Positions 9,539-16,925 of a stretch of DNA of 19,454 bases are shown here, one piece after another. The notes under the pieces are model-generated. The model saw only the letters and a program-made list of their open reading frames with translations, was not told the origin of the DNA and made no database searches. Both the position numbers and the translations under genes were made by a program. Source of the DNA: JBBITW01 sp037440525 (GTDB lineage: Bacteria > Desulfobacterota > BSN033 > UBA1163); assembly GCA_037440525.1 (NCBI GenBank), contig JBBITW010000053.1, positions 1-19,454 on the forward strand, read 5' to 3'. Positions within the stretch are counted from its first letter, which is position 1. Every line of letters starts with the position of its first letter.

Positions 9539-10108
9539 TTACTTTGTCTTTTCGGCTTTCTTTGAGATTGACATTCGAGCAACAGAGTCCATTATATTGT
9601 TTAATCCATATCTGTCAATCAATGACTCCAGCGCTATCTCCAATTCATCCCTCTTCACTTCTTCCTCCACCTCCTCTTCCCTCTCTTCATATGTTAAGGC
9701 ATCAACCAGACACCACTTCACACACATCGGTTCTTCAAGAGGGGGATCATCTTCACACATATCACATTTTAGTGGAAGATGTGATTCGGGTTCTTTGAAC
9801 AGGTCTCTTGAAGGGCACGATGCCCCACAAAAACTACAGACACTAATATTTTTCCCAAATTCACTCTGTGCCTTTTCATCCATCATATAGACATGCCTAC
9901 CCGCACATTCTGCACTCGTATAAAAACTCGCCTTCACCGGGACAAAGACATTTTTCAATTCGTCTCTGAATATATGAATCCTTGACCTTGCAGGATTGAC
10001 GCTACTATATTTTGGGTTTGAATGGAAGATGGCGCATGCCACCTCACATGCACGACAACCATTACATTTTTCAGGATCGATCTTTATTATCTTAACCTTC
10101 TTCTTCAT
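9539..10108 (-). CDS. bamC: BamC-like polyferredoxin subunit
   Basis: This 189-residue protein starts KIDPEKCNGCRACEVACAIFH (C15/18/21/25) and continues NPKYSSVNPARSRI, a pattern typical of the electron-transfer partners of AOR-family enzymes. Further cysteines (C68; C91/94/98; C115/118/129/133) supply two more clusters, so about three 4Fe-4S clusters are expected. The C-terminal 50 residues are acidic, then basic, and carry no cluster. BamC is the small Fe-S partner that feeds electrons to BamB in class II benzoyl-CoA reductase. The ATG has GGGAGG five bases upstream. The gene starts 15 bases after the BamB-like stop, which supports a tight BamB-BamC pair. Confidence 0.88.
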   Translation of the reverse strand: MKKKVKIIKIDPEKCNGCRACEVACAIFHSNPKYSSVNPARSRIHIFRDELKNVFVPVKASFYTSAECAGRHVYMMDEKAQSEFGKNISVCSFCGASCPSRDLFKEPESHLPLKCDMCEDDPPLEEPMCVKWCLVDALTYEEREEEVEEEVKRDELEIALESLIDRYGLNNIMDSVARMSISKKAEKTK

Positions 10109-10123
10109 AGGCCTCCCTCTTAT

Positions 10124-12091
10124 TTATTCCAGATCCAGTATTCCTCTCTTCAGAAAATCTTCATACACGTAATCAAGACCAAGGTTCTCCAATGTTTCTT
10201 TGGTAGGAATACCGCGGCTGTCCCATCCCCTGTATTTGTAATATTCATCCAGTAACTTCTGTTCGTAATCAGGAAATCTCCTCTTCCAGTGGTCTTCTGG
10301 GGGTTTTTCATCATCTCTTCTCAGGCCCCTCCTTATATTGTTAGCCCTTACAAGGTTTCTCACCCTTGTAGCAATCTTCCATAGTCCACCTTCATCTATA
10401 TCAAGCCCTGTTGCAGAAGAGACCAAAACTGGTAGATTGTGTATATGATATGGAGGCTTGATCGGGAATGAGGAGACTCCTGCACATATCCCGAGAGAGT
10501 CATCAATATAATGCATTATCTCCTGCCACTCAACCAGTTCACTTACAAGATCAGGAGGTGGCCAGAAAGGAAATACCTTCCCCTCTTCACCCCATTCGAG
10601 GATAAACTGTTTAAACCTCTCTTCCTTTCCAGTAGGAACCTGGATCCAATCCTTGACAAAATCCTCCCTAACCTCTTTCGATAGGGGCATCTGAGGAATC
10701 TGTCCTTCAATCTGTGTGATGTTTGCCTTCTCCCCTGTTGACCACATGATATAATAGATTGGGTTCAACATGCCCAATTTTATTGGAACCTGTTCATGTT
10801 TTTTAATTGTATTATGATCAAATGCCTCTGCTCCTCTGCCAATCTTTCGTGCCGCCCAATAGACCCCATCGGCCAATACATCCCCAATCCCCTCTCTCCT
10901 AACAATCTTGTCAAGCAGCCAGTAGAATCTTTCCTTTGGATCTTTTGGAAATCCTGGCATATCAGCGTCGGTGAGTATACCGTTTTCGTATAGTTCAACA
11001 GCAAAGGCCATAACCTGGGGGGCTGTAAAACCATCTATTCCATAATGCTGAGCCTTGGAGATTATTTGAAATCCAAAATCCAGGTCGTCTACCTGAGCGG
11101 CCATTACATAGGTAAGTTTCGTGAAACATTTCAGTATATATGTAGGATAACCTGGAACTTCAATGATTCCTGCGCATCTTACAGGGCAATTATAGCAGCT
11201 GATAAGACGCTTTCTAACCTTTTCCATGGTATCTGCCCACTGTTTTTCTACTTCTTTATTCCAGAAGCCCTTTCTTCTTGAACGGGCATGACCCCAGGCA
11301 AAACTATCAAGATGCCATTCCTCATCATGTAATGCCATCTCCTGGGGAGAACCTATATATGCCAATATAGGTGGCACCCCAGGTATTGGATTATTAAGTC
11401 TATACTGGATATACTCAAGTACCTTATTACATTGCTCTATAAATTCACTGGGCCTTGCAATATTTATATCCTTTGTCCCCCGAACTGCTATTGCCTTAAG
11501 TTTTTTATCACCCATCACTGCACCAAGGCCCAATCTACTTGCACTCCCTCTATAGGTCTCGATTGATGCAAAATAAACTCTATTCTCACCTGCAGGTCCA
11601 ATGGAGATTACCTGTGCTCTTGGCTCGTTCGTCTCCTCTCTTATAATCTCCCCGGTTTCGTATGTGCTTCGACCCCGAAGGTGTCGGGCATCACGAATTT
11701 CAACCCTATCATTATCTATCCAAAGATAAACCCAATCAGAGGCCTTACCCCTGATAATGATTTTATCGTATCCTGCATATTTCAATTCTGGTGACCAGTA
11801 TCCTCCCATAATGGAAAATCCAAAAAGGGAATTTTGAGGTGAAAGAGAGGTAATAATTGTTCGGTTTGAACTTGGTGCGGGTGTTCCTGATAGAAGTCCG
11901 GAACTGAATATGAGAAGGTTGTCAGGAGAAAAGGGCTCAATCTCAGGGGTAACCCTATCCCACAATATCTTGGCATTTGTGCCCAATCCCCCAAGATAAA
12001 TATCGGTCAATCCAGAATCAGTCTCTACCTTTTCAATATTTCCTCGAGATAAATCAATCTCTAAGTTAAAACCTGTCTCTCCGTATCTCAT
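10124..12091 (-). CDS. bamB: Aldehyde ferredoxin oxidoreductase-family protein, BamB-like (class II benzoyl-CoA reductase active-site subunit)
   Basis: This 655-residue tungstopterin enzyme begins MRYGETGFNLEIDLSRGNIE, very close to BamB sequences I recall from Geobacter. The cluster ligands appear as C299/C302/C306 and C536 (DSLGICAG). Residues I remember as active-site residues in the Geobacter BamB structure fall at the same numbers: E251, H255, H260 and C322 (KCFTKLTY), the last being the tungsten ligand. That position-for-position match favours a true BamB over an aldehyde oxidoreductase. The reaction would be two-electron reduction of benzoyl-CoA, or of a related aryl-CoA, to a cyclic dienoyl-CoA. 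It starts at an ATG with CAGGAGAAG upstream and heads the B-C-D-E-F gene order. The substrate is not proven; paralogues acting on other aryl- or enoyl-CoAs exist. Confidence 0.88.
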   Translation of the reverse strand: MRYGETGFNLEIDLSRGNIEKVETDSGLTDIYLGGLGTNAKILWDRVTPEIEPFSPDNLLIFSSGLLSGTPAPSSNRTIITSLSPQNSLFGFSIMGGYWSPELKYAGYDKIIIRGKASDWVYLWIDNDRVEIRDARHLRGRSTYETGEIIREETNEPRAQVISIGPAGENRVYFASIETYRGSASRLGLGAVMGDKKLKAIAVRGTKDINIARPSEFIEQCNKVLEYIQYRLNNPIPGVPPILAYIGSPQEMALHDEEWHLDSFAWGHARSRRKGFWNKEVEKQWADTMEKVRKRLISCYNCPVRCAGIIEVPGYPTYILKCFTKLTYVMAAQVDDLDFGFQIISKAQHYGIDGFTAPQVMAFAVELYENGILTDADMPGFPKDPKERFYWLLDKIVRREGIGDVLADGVYWAARKIGRGAEAFDHNTIKKHEQVPIKLGMLNPIYYIMWSTGEKANITQIEGQIPQMPLSKEVREDFVKDWIQVPTGKEERFKQFILEWGEEGKVFPFWPPPDLVSELVEWQEIMHYIDDSLGICAGVSSFPIKPPYHIHNLPVLVSSATGLDIDEGGLWKIATRVRNLVRANNIRRGLRRDDEKPPEDHWKRRFPDYEQKLLDEYYKYRGWDSRGIPTKETLENLGLDYVYEDFLKRGILDLE

Positions 12092-12136
12092 TTTCTTCTC
12101 CTGAAAAATTACCTGTATATAAAAACTTCTATATAA

Positions 12137-12592
12137 TTAATCCAGATGTTTTCTGAGGTTTATAAATGGAGAACGATCAAAACCAATAGCTTTAAAAAAG
12201 GATAGCATATCCCCTGCATCCCAGCGAACAGTGGTATGGATATCCCTTATTCCCTCCTTTTTAAAAAATGAAAAAAGATTCTTTGCCAACATCCTGCCAA
12301 TACCAGTGCCCATATGTCGTGGCTCTACCCCAACCACCTCAATCCAGCCACTCTGCTCCAGACCAAAACCTTCCCCTTTTATCTCACCTATTATAAACCC
12401 AACCACACGGCCATCCTTCAATGCAACAAAACCTATTGACTCCTGTTTCTTTATATGATCCTCTACCATCTTAATCCACCTTCTCGATACCTTTTTCTGC
12501 AAAATGGACTCCTGGATAGATACAATCCCGGAAATGTCCTCAACCCTGATTCTTCTTATCCTGACTCCTCTCTGCACTCTCCCCTCAGTCAA
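12137..12592 (-). CDS. GNAT-family N-acetyltransferase
   Basis: This is a protein of about 150 residues with the GNAT fold. It has RRIRVEDISGIVSIQ at the N-terminus, the strand VGFIIGEIKGEGF, VEVVGVEP-type strand IEVVGVEPRHMGTGIGRMLA carrying the acetyl-CoA pyrophosphate loop (R-H-M-G-T-G-I-G), and the C-terminal AGDMLSFFKAIGF helix. It transfers acetyl groups from acetyl-CoA to an amine; the substrate is unknown. The gene overlaps the end of the DUF2080-like gene by eight bases if it begins at the TTG at 12592. A GTG at 12577 is the alternative start. It lies 45 bases upstream of the BamB-like gene, so it may be in the same transcript. Control of an acyl-CoA enzyme by lysine acetylation is possible but unproven. 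Confidence 0.85.
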   Translation of the reverse strand: MTEGRVQRGVRIRRIRVEDISGIVSIQESILQKKVSRRWIKMVEDHIKKQESIGFVALKDGRVVGFIIGEIKGEGFGLEQSGWIEVVGVEPRHMGTGIGRMLAKNLFSFFKKEGIRDIHTTVRWDAGDMLSFFKAIGFDRSPFINLRKHLD

Positions 12593-12770
12593 TACGGATG
12601 ATCTTTACCCGTTTCCCCACCCATTCAGGGGGAAGATAAACCCTGCCACTATTACCGCTCTGCTTAACCTCTTTCTCTATCATTTCCTCACCATATACCT
12701 CGAACTTGGACTTACTTTGAGTACTGATAGAAGGTTGCCGATTAATTTTAGTGGCCTTTTTTTGTATCAT
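12585..12770 (-). CDS. Small DUF2080/AbrB-like protein
   Basis: This 61-residue protein has a basic, low-complexity first 20 residues and then FEVYGEEMIEKEVKQSGNSGRVYLPPEWVGKRVKIIRID-type sequence. The GNSGRVYLPPEWVGKRV core is the hallmark of DUF2080 (often labelled transposon-encoded) and resembles the swapped-hairpin AbrB/SpoVT fold. Such proteins may bind DNA; no function is established. The family is best known in archaea and beside transposase genes, but no transposase is visible here. It is the first gene after the 12828-12856 promoter, so it could be an autoregulator of the operon (inference). The start has no strong ribosome binding site, and an internal Met at residue 30 is another candidate. 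Confidence 0.7.
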   Translation of the reverse strand: MIQKKATKINRQPSISTQSKSKFEVYGEEMIEKEVKQSGNSGRVYLPPEWVGKRVKIIRID

Positions 12771-12827
12771 AACAATCTAAAAGTCTCTATTAATTATTAC
12801 AAGTTATTTATTTCACAATTAAATCTA

Positions 12828-12856
12828 TTTATAATAAAGTGTTTACAAATTGTCAA
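12828..12856 (-). promoter_or_regulatory. Sigma70-type promoter of the DUF2080-GNAT-bam-etf operon
   Basis: On the minus strand, TTGACA (12856-12851) is separated by exactly 17 bases from TATAAA (12833-12828), with a very AT-rich stretch upstream that could serve as an UP element. Transcription would start near 12821, giving a leader of about 50 bases before the ATG at 12770. No other match of this quality was found upstream of the bam genes. Confidence 0.75.
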
Positions 12857-12998
12857 GTAATAATTTTCAAAAATTGGTTATTTTTAACTATAAAATAGCT
12901 ACAAAATAATTATAATTTAGGAGTAAATATTTGTCAATAAGGATTTTAAGGTCTCTAAAAAAAGTATAAAAAATATTCCTATAGACTGGGGAGGTAGG

Positions 12999-13176
12999 GT
13001 TCCATTCTGAGGCTTTAGCCGAAGAATCTATGTTTTATAAGGTTTTGAATTCTATAGATTCCTCGCTTCGCTCGGAATGACACCACTCTGCTGTCATTTC
13101 GAGGCGTTAGCCGAGAAATCTTTCCTAAGATTCCTCGCTTCGCTCGGAATGACAGAAAAAGGAGGCTCGGAATGAC
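12999..13176. repeat. Cluster of REP-like imperfect palindromes
   Basis: Two exact copies of a 27-nt unit (AGATTCCTCG...GGAATGACA) lie at 13056-13082 and 13128-13154; a third, inverted copy is at 15487-15513. Between and beside them are related hairpins with the same plan: an outer ATTC/GAAT-type arm, a mismatch, an inner GGC/GCC arm and a loop of three or four bases (near 13003-13028 and 13091-13121). A partial unit is at 13164-13176. The plan resembles bacterial REP/BIME elements. Confidence 0.85.
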
Positions 13177-13224
13177 AAACATCGCATACATCTCATTGCC
13201 ACAGAGCCCATTGGGGAAAGGGAA

Positions 13225-13263
13225 GGGTCGGTACGACTCGCAACCGAGGTGAGGGGGAATTTA
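13225..13263 (-). repeat. 39-nt dispersed repeat, copy 2
   Basis: This is the exact reverse complement of 120-158 over all 39 bases; the match ends abruptly on both sides. It lies 62 bases from the stop of the molybdopterin oxidoreductase gene. Confidence 0.9.
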
Positions 13264-13320
13264 TAGACTTTTTCAGAGCTCTTTGTTAGAGCTATGATTT
13301 AAATGGTTAAATGGCGTGAT

Positions 13321-15396
13321 TCAAGGAGGGGCTTTTGAGACTCTGCATCGGAGTCCTCTCAGGTTTACAGTTCCTATAGAAGGTTCACAGGATGGACCAC
13401 TTTCCGTTAGCACATTTATATTCGAATCCATAAATTTATATAACATTTGTGGATCCATTTCAGGAAACCACCATGCATGTTCAACCACAGCAACACGTGG
13501 ATCAATATCCTTTAAAAAATTGGTTTTAAATTTCACTCTCGCCTTTCTATTCTCCAGCCATGCCCAATCCCCTTCTTCTATCCCAATGCTTAGACCTTTG
13601 TCTTTATGGATACCCATCCTCGGATCAGGATGACTATCCCTCAATGATTGGAGATTTCTATTCATCGAATGAAAAAAGACTGGCACCTTTGCAGATGTAA
13701 AGATCATATCCATATCTTTATCATAATCATCAATATCTATAAATACAGGAAGAGGGGAAAAACCATTTCTTTCCATCCATATAGAGTAAATCTCCACCTT
13801 GCCCGTTTCAGTTCTAAATCCCTTTTCTTTATACTTTTCATATCTCCTCTCACCCTCTATAATCCAGCCCTTCTCTTTTAAATCATTAAAATGAAGGCCA
13901 GAAGGTTTGAGGATATAGTTTATACACTCCTCTTCGTCTCTCCAGAACTGATCTTCGAGCTCTAATCTCTGGGCTATTTCATTAAGGATCTTTATATCAG
14001 ACTTACATTCACCAGGAGGCTCAACAATTTTAGGCCGCACCAGTATCCTTCCAAAAGGAAGCCCATAAAAACCAAGATCATTAAACTCAAAATGTGATGC
14101 AACCGGTAGAACAATATCTGCCAGTTGTGCTGTGGGATTCATAAAGAGATCAGCTACAACAAGAAAATCAACCTTCTTCAATGCCTGATAGGTCTCTTTA
14201 GTATCTGGATAGCTCATCATGGGATTTGTCCCCTGAATATAGGCAAAATTTATCCTGTAGGGTTCTTCCGTAAGGATTGCCTTTATAGCTATCTGATAGG
14301 GAACAAATCGAAGCATCGATGCGAGTTTAAAATTTCTTCCAATCATCTTTTCCTGAAACAATCTAAACTTCTCTGAGAGTGTGAATTCAGCGGTTCCGAC
14401 TACTGCCGGCATCCCTGCCTGAATGTTTCCTCCGGGTCTATCTAAATTGCCACTTAATGCCATAAGTATCAGGAGACTTCTTGCTGTCTGAACACTGTTA
14501 ACATTGCTATCAATAGCATTCCCCCAGAGAATGGACGCAGATTTTGCCTTCGCATAAGTTCTTGCCACATTCCTGATCATATCTAATGAAATCCATGTCC
14601 TCTCTGCTATATCTTCGAGTGAATAAGACCTGATATGGGCCTTCAATCTTTCAAAACCCGAGGTCCAATTTTCAACAAATTCCCTGTCGTAGATTTCTTC
14701 CTCAATTATGACCTTTATCATCCCCAGAGCTAAAAGTCCATCTGTCCCTGGTTTTATCCTGAGCCATTGTTCTGACTTTGAAGTTATGGGTCTCTTAACA
14801 GGATCAATAGATATTACTCGTGAGCCTTTTCTTATTGCCATCCTGAGCTCTGGAGAGAGGACCCCATCTGCACTTGTCGAAAAATGATTTGCTCCCCAGA
14901 TTACAATTAGTTCTGGTGGATGCTCAAGATCGGGATGGGGATAATAACCATTTGTAATCAGAGAGGCACCGAGTCTTGGAGCAAAACATACAGCCCCTGT
15001 AGCAACGACATTTGGGCTTCCAAAACTGTGTGCAAACCTGTAAAGGAGAAGGTTTTCCAATCCCTTTGGTGTGCCCTGCATAAAAATTGCAGATTCCGGT
15101 CCAAATCTCTCTTTACATTCCAAAAGTTTATTAACTATGATCTCCAGGGCTTCATCCCATGAAATCCTCTGCCATCTATTTTCTCCCCTTTCTCCAACCC
15201 TTTTCTGAGGATATAGCAATCTTTCAGGATGATAAATCCGTTCGATATGGGCACGGCCTTTAGGACAGATGAAACCCTTTGTAAAAGAATCGGGATCTCC
15301 CTTTATCTGGACGATCCTGCCACTTTCAATTCTCACCAGAAGCCCACAGCCACCATGATCCATACGACCACAAAAAACCTTTTCCACCCTTTCCAT
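13321..15396 (-). CDS. Molybdopterin-dependent oxidoreductase (DMSO reductase family)
   Basis: This 691-residue protein has the family layout: an N-terminal Fe-S segment, the SWDEALEII motif (79-87), the pterin-binding ALSGNLDRPGGNIQ and YIQGTNPM segments, LADIVLP, and a C-terminal dinucleotide-binding domain ending in VNLRGLRC-type sequence. C137 (GAVCFAPR) is the likely Mo/W ligand. The cluster motif reads C9-x3-D13-x3-C17-x26-C44, so aspartate stands where the second cysteine of the usual CxxCxxxC normally is. There is no signal peptide or Tat motif, so it is probably cytoplasmic. No Fe-S or membrane partner gene is adjacent. The substrate cannot be named. The ATG has GGAGGA seven bases upstream. 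It is flanked on both sides by repeat-rich gaps and so is probably its own transcription unit. Confidence 0.87.
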   Translation of the reverse strand: MERVEKVFCGRMDHGGCGLLVRIESGRIVQIKGDPDSFTKGFICPKGRAHIERIYHPERLLYPQKRVGERGENRWQRISWDEALEIIVNKLLECKERFGPESAIFMQGTPKGLENLLLYRFAHSFGSPNVVATGAVCFAPRLGASLITNGYYPHPDLEHPPELIVIWGANHFSTSADGVLSPELRMAIRKGSRVISIDPVKRPITSKSEQWLRIKPGTDGLLALGMIKVIIEEEIYDREFVENWTSGFERLKAHIRSYSLEDIAERTWISLDMIRNVARTYAKAKSASILWGNAIDSNVNSVQTARSLLILMALSGNLDRPGGNIQAGMPAVVGTAEFTLSEKFRLFQEKMIGRNFKLASMLRFVPYQIAIKAILTEEPYRINFAYIQGTNPMMSYPDTKETYQALKKVDFLVVADLFMNPTAQLADIVLPVASHFEFNDLGFYGLPFGRILVRPKIVEPPGECKSDIKILNEIAQRLELEDQFWRDEEECINYILKPSGLHFNDLKEKGWIIEGERRYEKYKEKGFRTETGKVEIYSIWMERNGFSPLPVFIDIDDYDKDMDMIFTSAKVPVFFHSMNRNLQSLRDSHPDPRMGIHKDKGLSIGIEEGDWAWLENRKARVKFKTNFLKDIDPRVAVVEHAWWFPEMDPQMLYKFMDSNINVLTESGPSCEPSIGTVNLRGLRCRVSKAPP

Positions 15397-15486
15397 TAAC
15401 GATCCTCCAATTTAATGAATTTTTACTTATATCTAAATTGACCGATTAAAGATTGTCATTAAGAGCCGAAGCAATCTTTACTAAAT

Positions 15487-15513
15487 TGTCATTCCGAGCG
15501 AAGCGAGGAATCT
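15487..15513 (-). repeat. REP-like 27-nt unit, inverted copy
   Basis: Exact reverse complement of the units at 13056-13082 and 13128-13154. A diverged relative lies just beside it (about 15450-15480, around GTCATTAAGAGCCGAAGCAA). Confidence 0.9.
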
Positions 15514-15529
15514 ATGAGATTGCCACGTC

Positions 15530-15548
15530 CCCCGCACCAAGTGCGGGG
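15530..15548. repeat. Perfect GC-rich hairpin
   Basis: CCCCGCAC-CAA-GTGCGGGG forms eight consecutive pairs with a three-base loop. No T-run follows on either strand, so an ordinary rho-independent terminator is unlikely. It probably belongs to the surrounding REP-like repeat array. Confidence 0.8.
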
Positions 15549-15681
15549 TCCTCGCCACAACTTCGTCGGATTGCCACGAAACCCTTTAGCTACTCGCAAT
15601 GACTGATCCGCCTTTTACGGAAAGGCTTTTATAAAAAAACCATTCAATTTAGTATCAATTAGAATTTTCTATGTGTAATGC

Positions 15682-15726
15682 ATCACTGAAGCGGGGAATT
15701 TAGTGATCTGGCAGGGATGTCTGAGA
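15682..15726 (+). repeat. 45-nt dispersed repeat, copy 1
   Basis: Identical over 45 bases to 19141-19185, in the same orientation. It starts with a hairpin (ATCACT...AGTGAT around GAAGCGGGG). Confidence 0.92.
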
Positions 15727-15774
15727 TTTAAATCGTCCGCTTGATAAGATTTTCGAAGATATTCCTGCCAGATC
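15705..15774. repeat. Inverted repeat, 11-base arms with 48-base spacer
   Basis: GATCTGGCAGG (15705-15715) is the exact complement of CCTGCCAGATC (15764-15774). It begins 35 bases past the lipoate ligase-family stop codon, so it could form the 3' end of that transcript, but there is no T-run. The left arm is part of the 45-nt repeat; the right arm is missing at the second copy. Confidence 0.8.
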
Positions 15775-15809
15775 TTTTAACTTAGCCCCATTTAAGTGAC
15801 GGGTTACTT

Positions 15810-16868
15810 CTATGTCTCCTTTACAGGGTTCAAAATAGCAGTCGCAAAATCTTTCGACCCAACTCCAGGGGACTGAATCTTTCGCTCTTCATAGAAAGCC
15901 TCAACGCGATCTATAATCTCTCCCTCTTCGAGAGAAACCTTTTCTAATACCTTCTCCATCTTGCTTAAACCTTCCTTGGGGTAAAATGTAAAATCACCTG
16001 AGATGGTAATCTCTTCAAGCCTTTTCTCCATTATCTCTTCTTCCGTTCGAATAAGACCGCCCTTTGCCTTGTGGATACCATAGAGAACCTCTACCCCCTC
16101 TCTTATCTTTATCCCTCTGGCAATCTTTTGGGTCTTTTTATAGAGAAACTCCTCAGAAGTCATCCATACTTCCAGTTCTCTCATCTTATATATAATTTCT
16201 TGGCTTAATGAGGCATCCATCAGAGGACCTATCCTTTTTTGAAATTCTTCCTTTAGAACAGATATGATTTCATCTCTCGGCGGAATCATTCCCAATTCCC
16301 TTTTCATGGTGGTCAGATTCTCTTCCATTGTTTTAAATACCTTATCTCTGAACTTCTCATCAGGGACCTTCAAAATCTTGCTCATTGTCTTGTAATCGAA
16401 GTCGAGAAGAATCCCACCCACAAATACCATACACTCCCCAATATCTGCTCCCCCCTCGCCAGCAATCTTCCTTCCATCCCTTGTAATAATATCATTGATA
16501 GCTCGGTATTCTGCCTTTATCCCAAATCTTCTATAAGTCTCAACAGGGGCCTCAGAGAACCAGGGATAGATCTCATCAATCGCCTTCGGGAATTTAGGAT
16601 TGTCTCTTCTCCAGATGAGTTGATAAAAGATCTGGTTTTCATCGAGATATGTGGCTCCTCCTCCTACTTCTCTTCGCATAAATGGGATGCCGTGTTCCCT
16701 GCAGTATTGAAGATCCACCTCTTTTTCTGCATCTTGAAAATATCCTATGCTGGCAAGAGGGCTTTTTGGTGATACAATTACCAGGGCCTCTATCCCCATT
16801 CTGGCAAGGGCATGAAATATAAGCATCGATTGCTGAGAGGGAAGTTTACCAAGATCGAATAAAAGCAT
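15810..16868 (-). CDS. lplA: Lipoate-protein ligase A family protein
   Basis: This 352-residue protein has the LplA/LipM fold. The motif RREVGGGATYLDENQIFYQLI matches the RRxxGGGxVxHD lipoate-binding loop, and GRKIAGEGGADIG carries the conserved lysine of the KIAG segment. VFVGGILLDFDYKTMSKILKVP then follows as usual. The C-terminal 110 residues (GGLIRTEEEI...ITISGDFTFYP) look like the LplA accessory domain, so one protein may hold both parts. The expected reaction is attachment of lipoate or octanoate to a lysine of an E2 or H-protein-like acceptor; no acceptor protein is encoded nearby. The ATG has AAAGGA upstream. It follows the MOSC-domain gene by 57 bases. Confidence 0.85.
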   Translation of the reverse strand: MLLFDLGKLPSQQSMLIFHALARMGIEALVIVSPKSPLASIGYFQDAEKEVDLQYCREHGIPFMRREVGGGATYLDENQIFYQLIWRRDNPKFPKAIDEIYPWFSEAPVETYRRFGIKAEYRAINDIITRDGRKIAGEGGADIGECMVFVGGILLDFDYKTMSKILKVPDEKFRDKVFKTMEENLTTMKRELGMIPPRDEIISVLKEEFQKRIGPLMDASLSQEIIYKMRELEVWMTSEEFLYKKTQKIARGIKIREGVEVLYGIHKAKGGLIRTEEEIMEKRLEEITISGDFTFYPKEGLSKMEKVLEKVSLEEGEIIDRVEAFYEERKIQSPGVGSKDFATAILNPVKET

Positions 16869-16925
16869 ATTCCATTCCTTTCTTCTTCAATTAAATTGCT
16901 GACTCTTAATTCAGAAAAAAATTAT

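Larger units (their letters stand above)
12771..13320. other. Intergenic region: promoter plus REP-like repeat cluster
   Basis: There is no gene in these 550 bases. The part nearest the DUF2080 gene (12771-12960) is highly AT-rich and holds the promoter. The distal half (about 12995-13263) is made of REP-like hairpins and one copy of the 39-nt dispersed repeat. Confidence 0.7.
15397..15809. other. Repeat-rich intergenic region
   Basis: There is no gene in these 413 bases between the molybdopterin oxidoreductase and the lipoate ligase-family gene. It contains an inverted copy of the 27-nt REP-like unit, a very stable GC hairpin, a copy of a 45-nt repeat and a long-range inverted repeat. Confidence 0.7.

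Noticed and set aside
12585..12770. Archaeal origin of the window, suggested by the DUF2080-like and HdrA/MvhD-like genes
   Set aside because: Selenocysteine hairpins lie within the reading frames just after the UGA, and bacterial promoter and ribosome binding site patterns are present.
12999..13176. CRISPR array
   Set aside because: Repeat units are few, differ in sequence, are not regularly spaced, and occur in both orientations; no cas genes are present.
15530..15548. Rho-independent terminator
   Set aside because: The hairpin is strong but no T-run follows on either strand.
4357..16868. sHdr-type sulfur oxidation system (Hdr genes plus an LplA-like protein)
   Set aside because: No lipoate-binding protein or separate sHdr B/C genes are seen, and the Hdr-like genes follow the BamBCDEF order instead.
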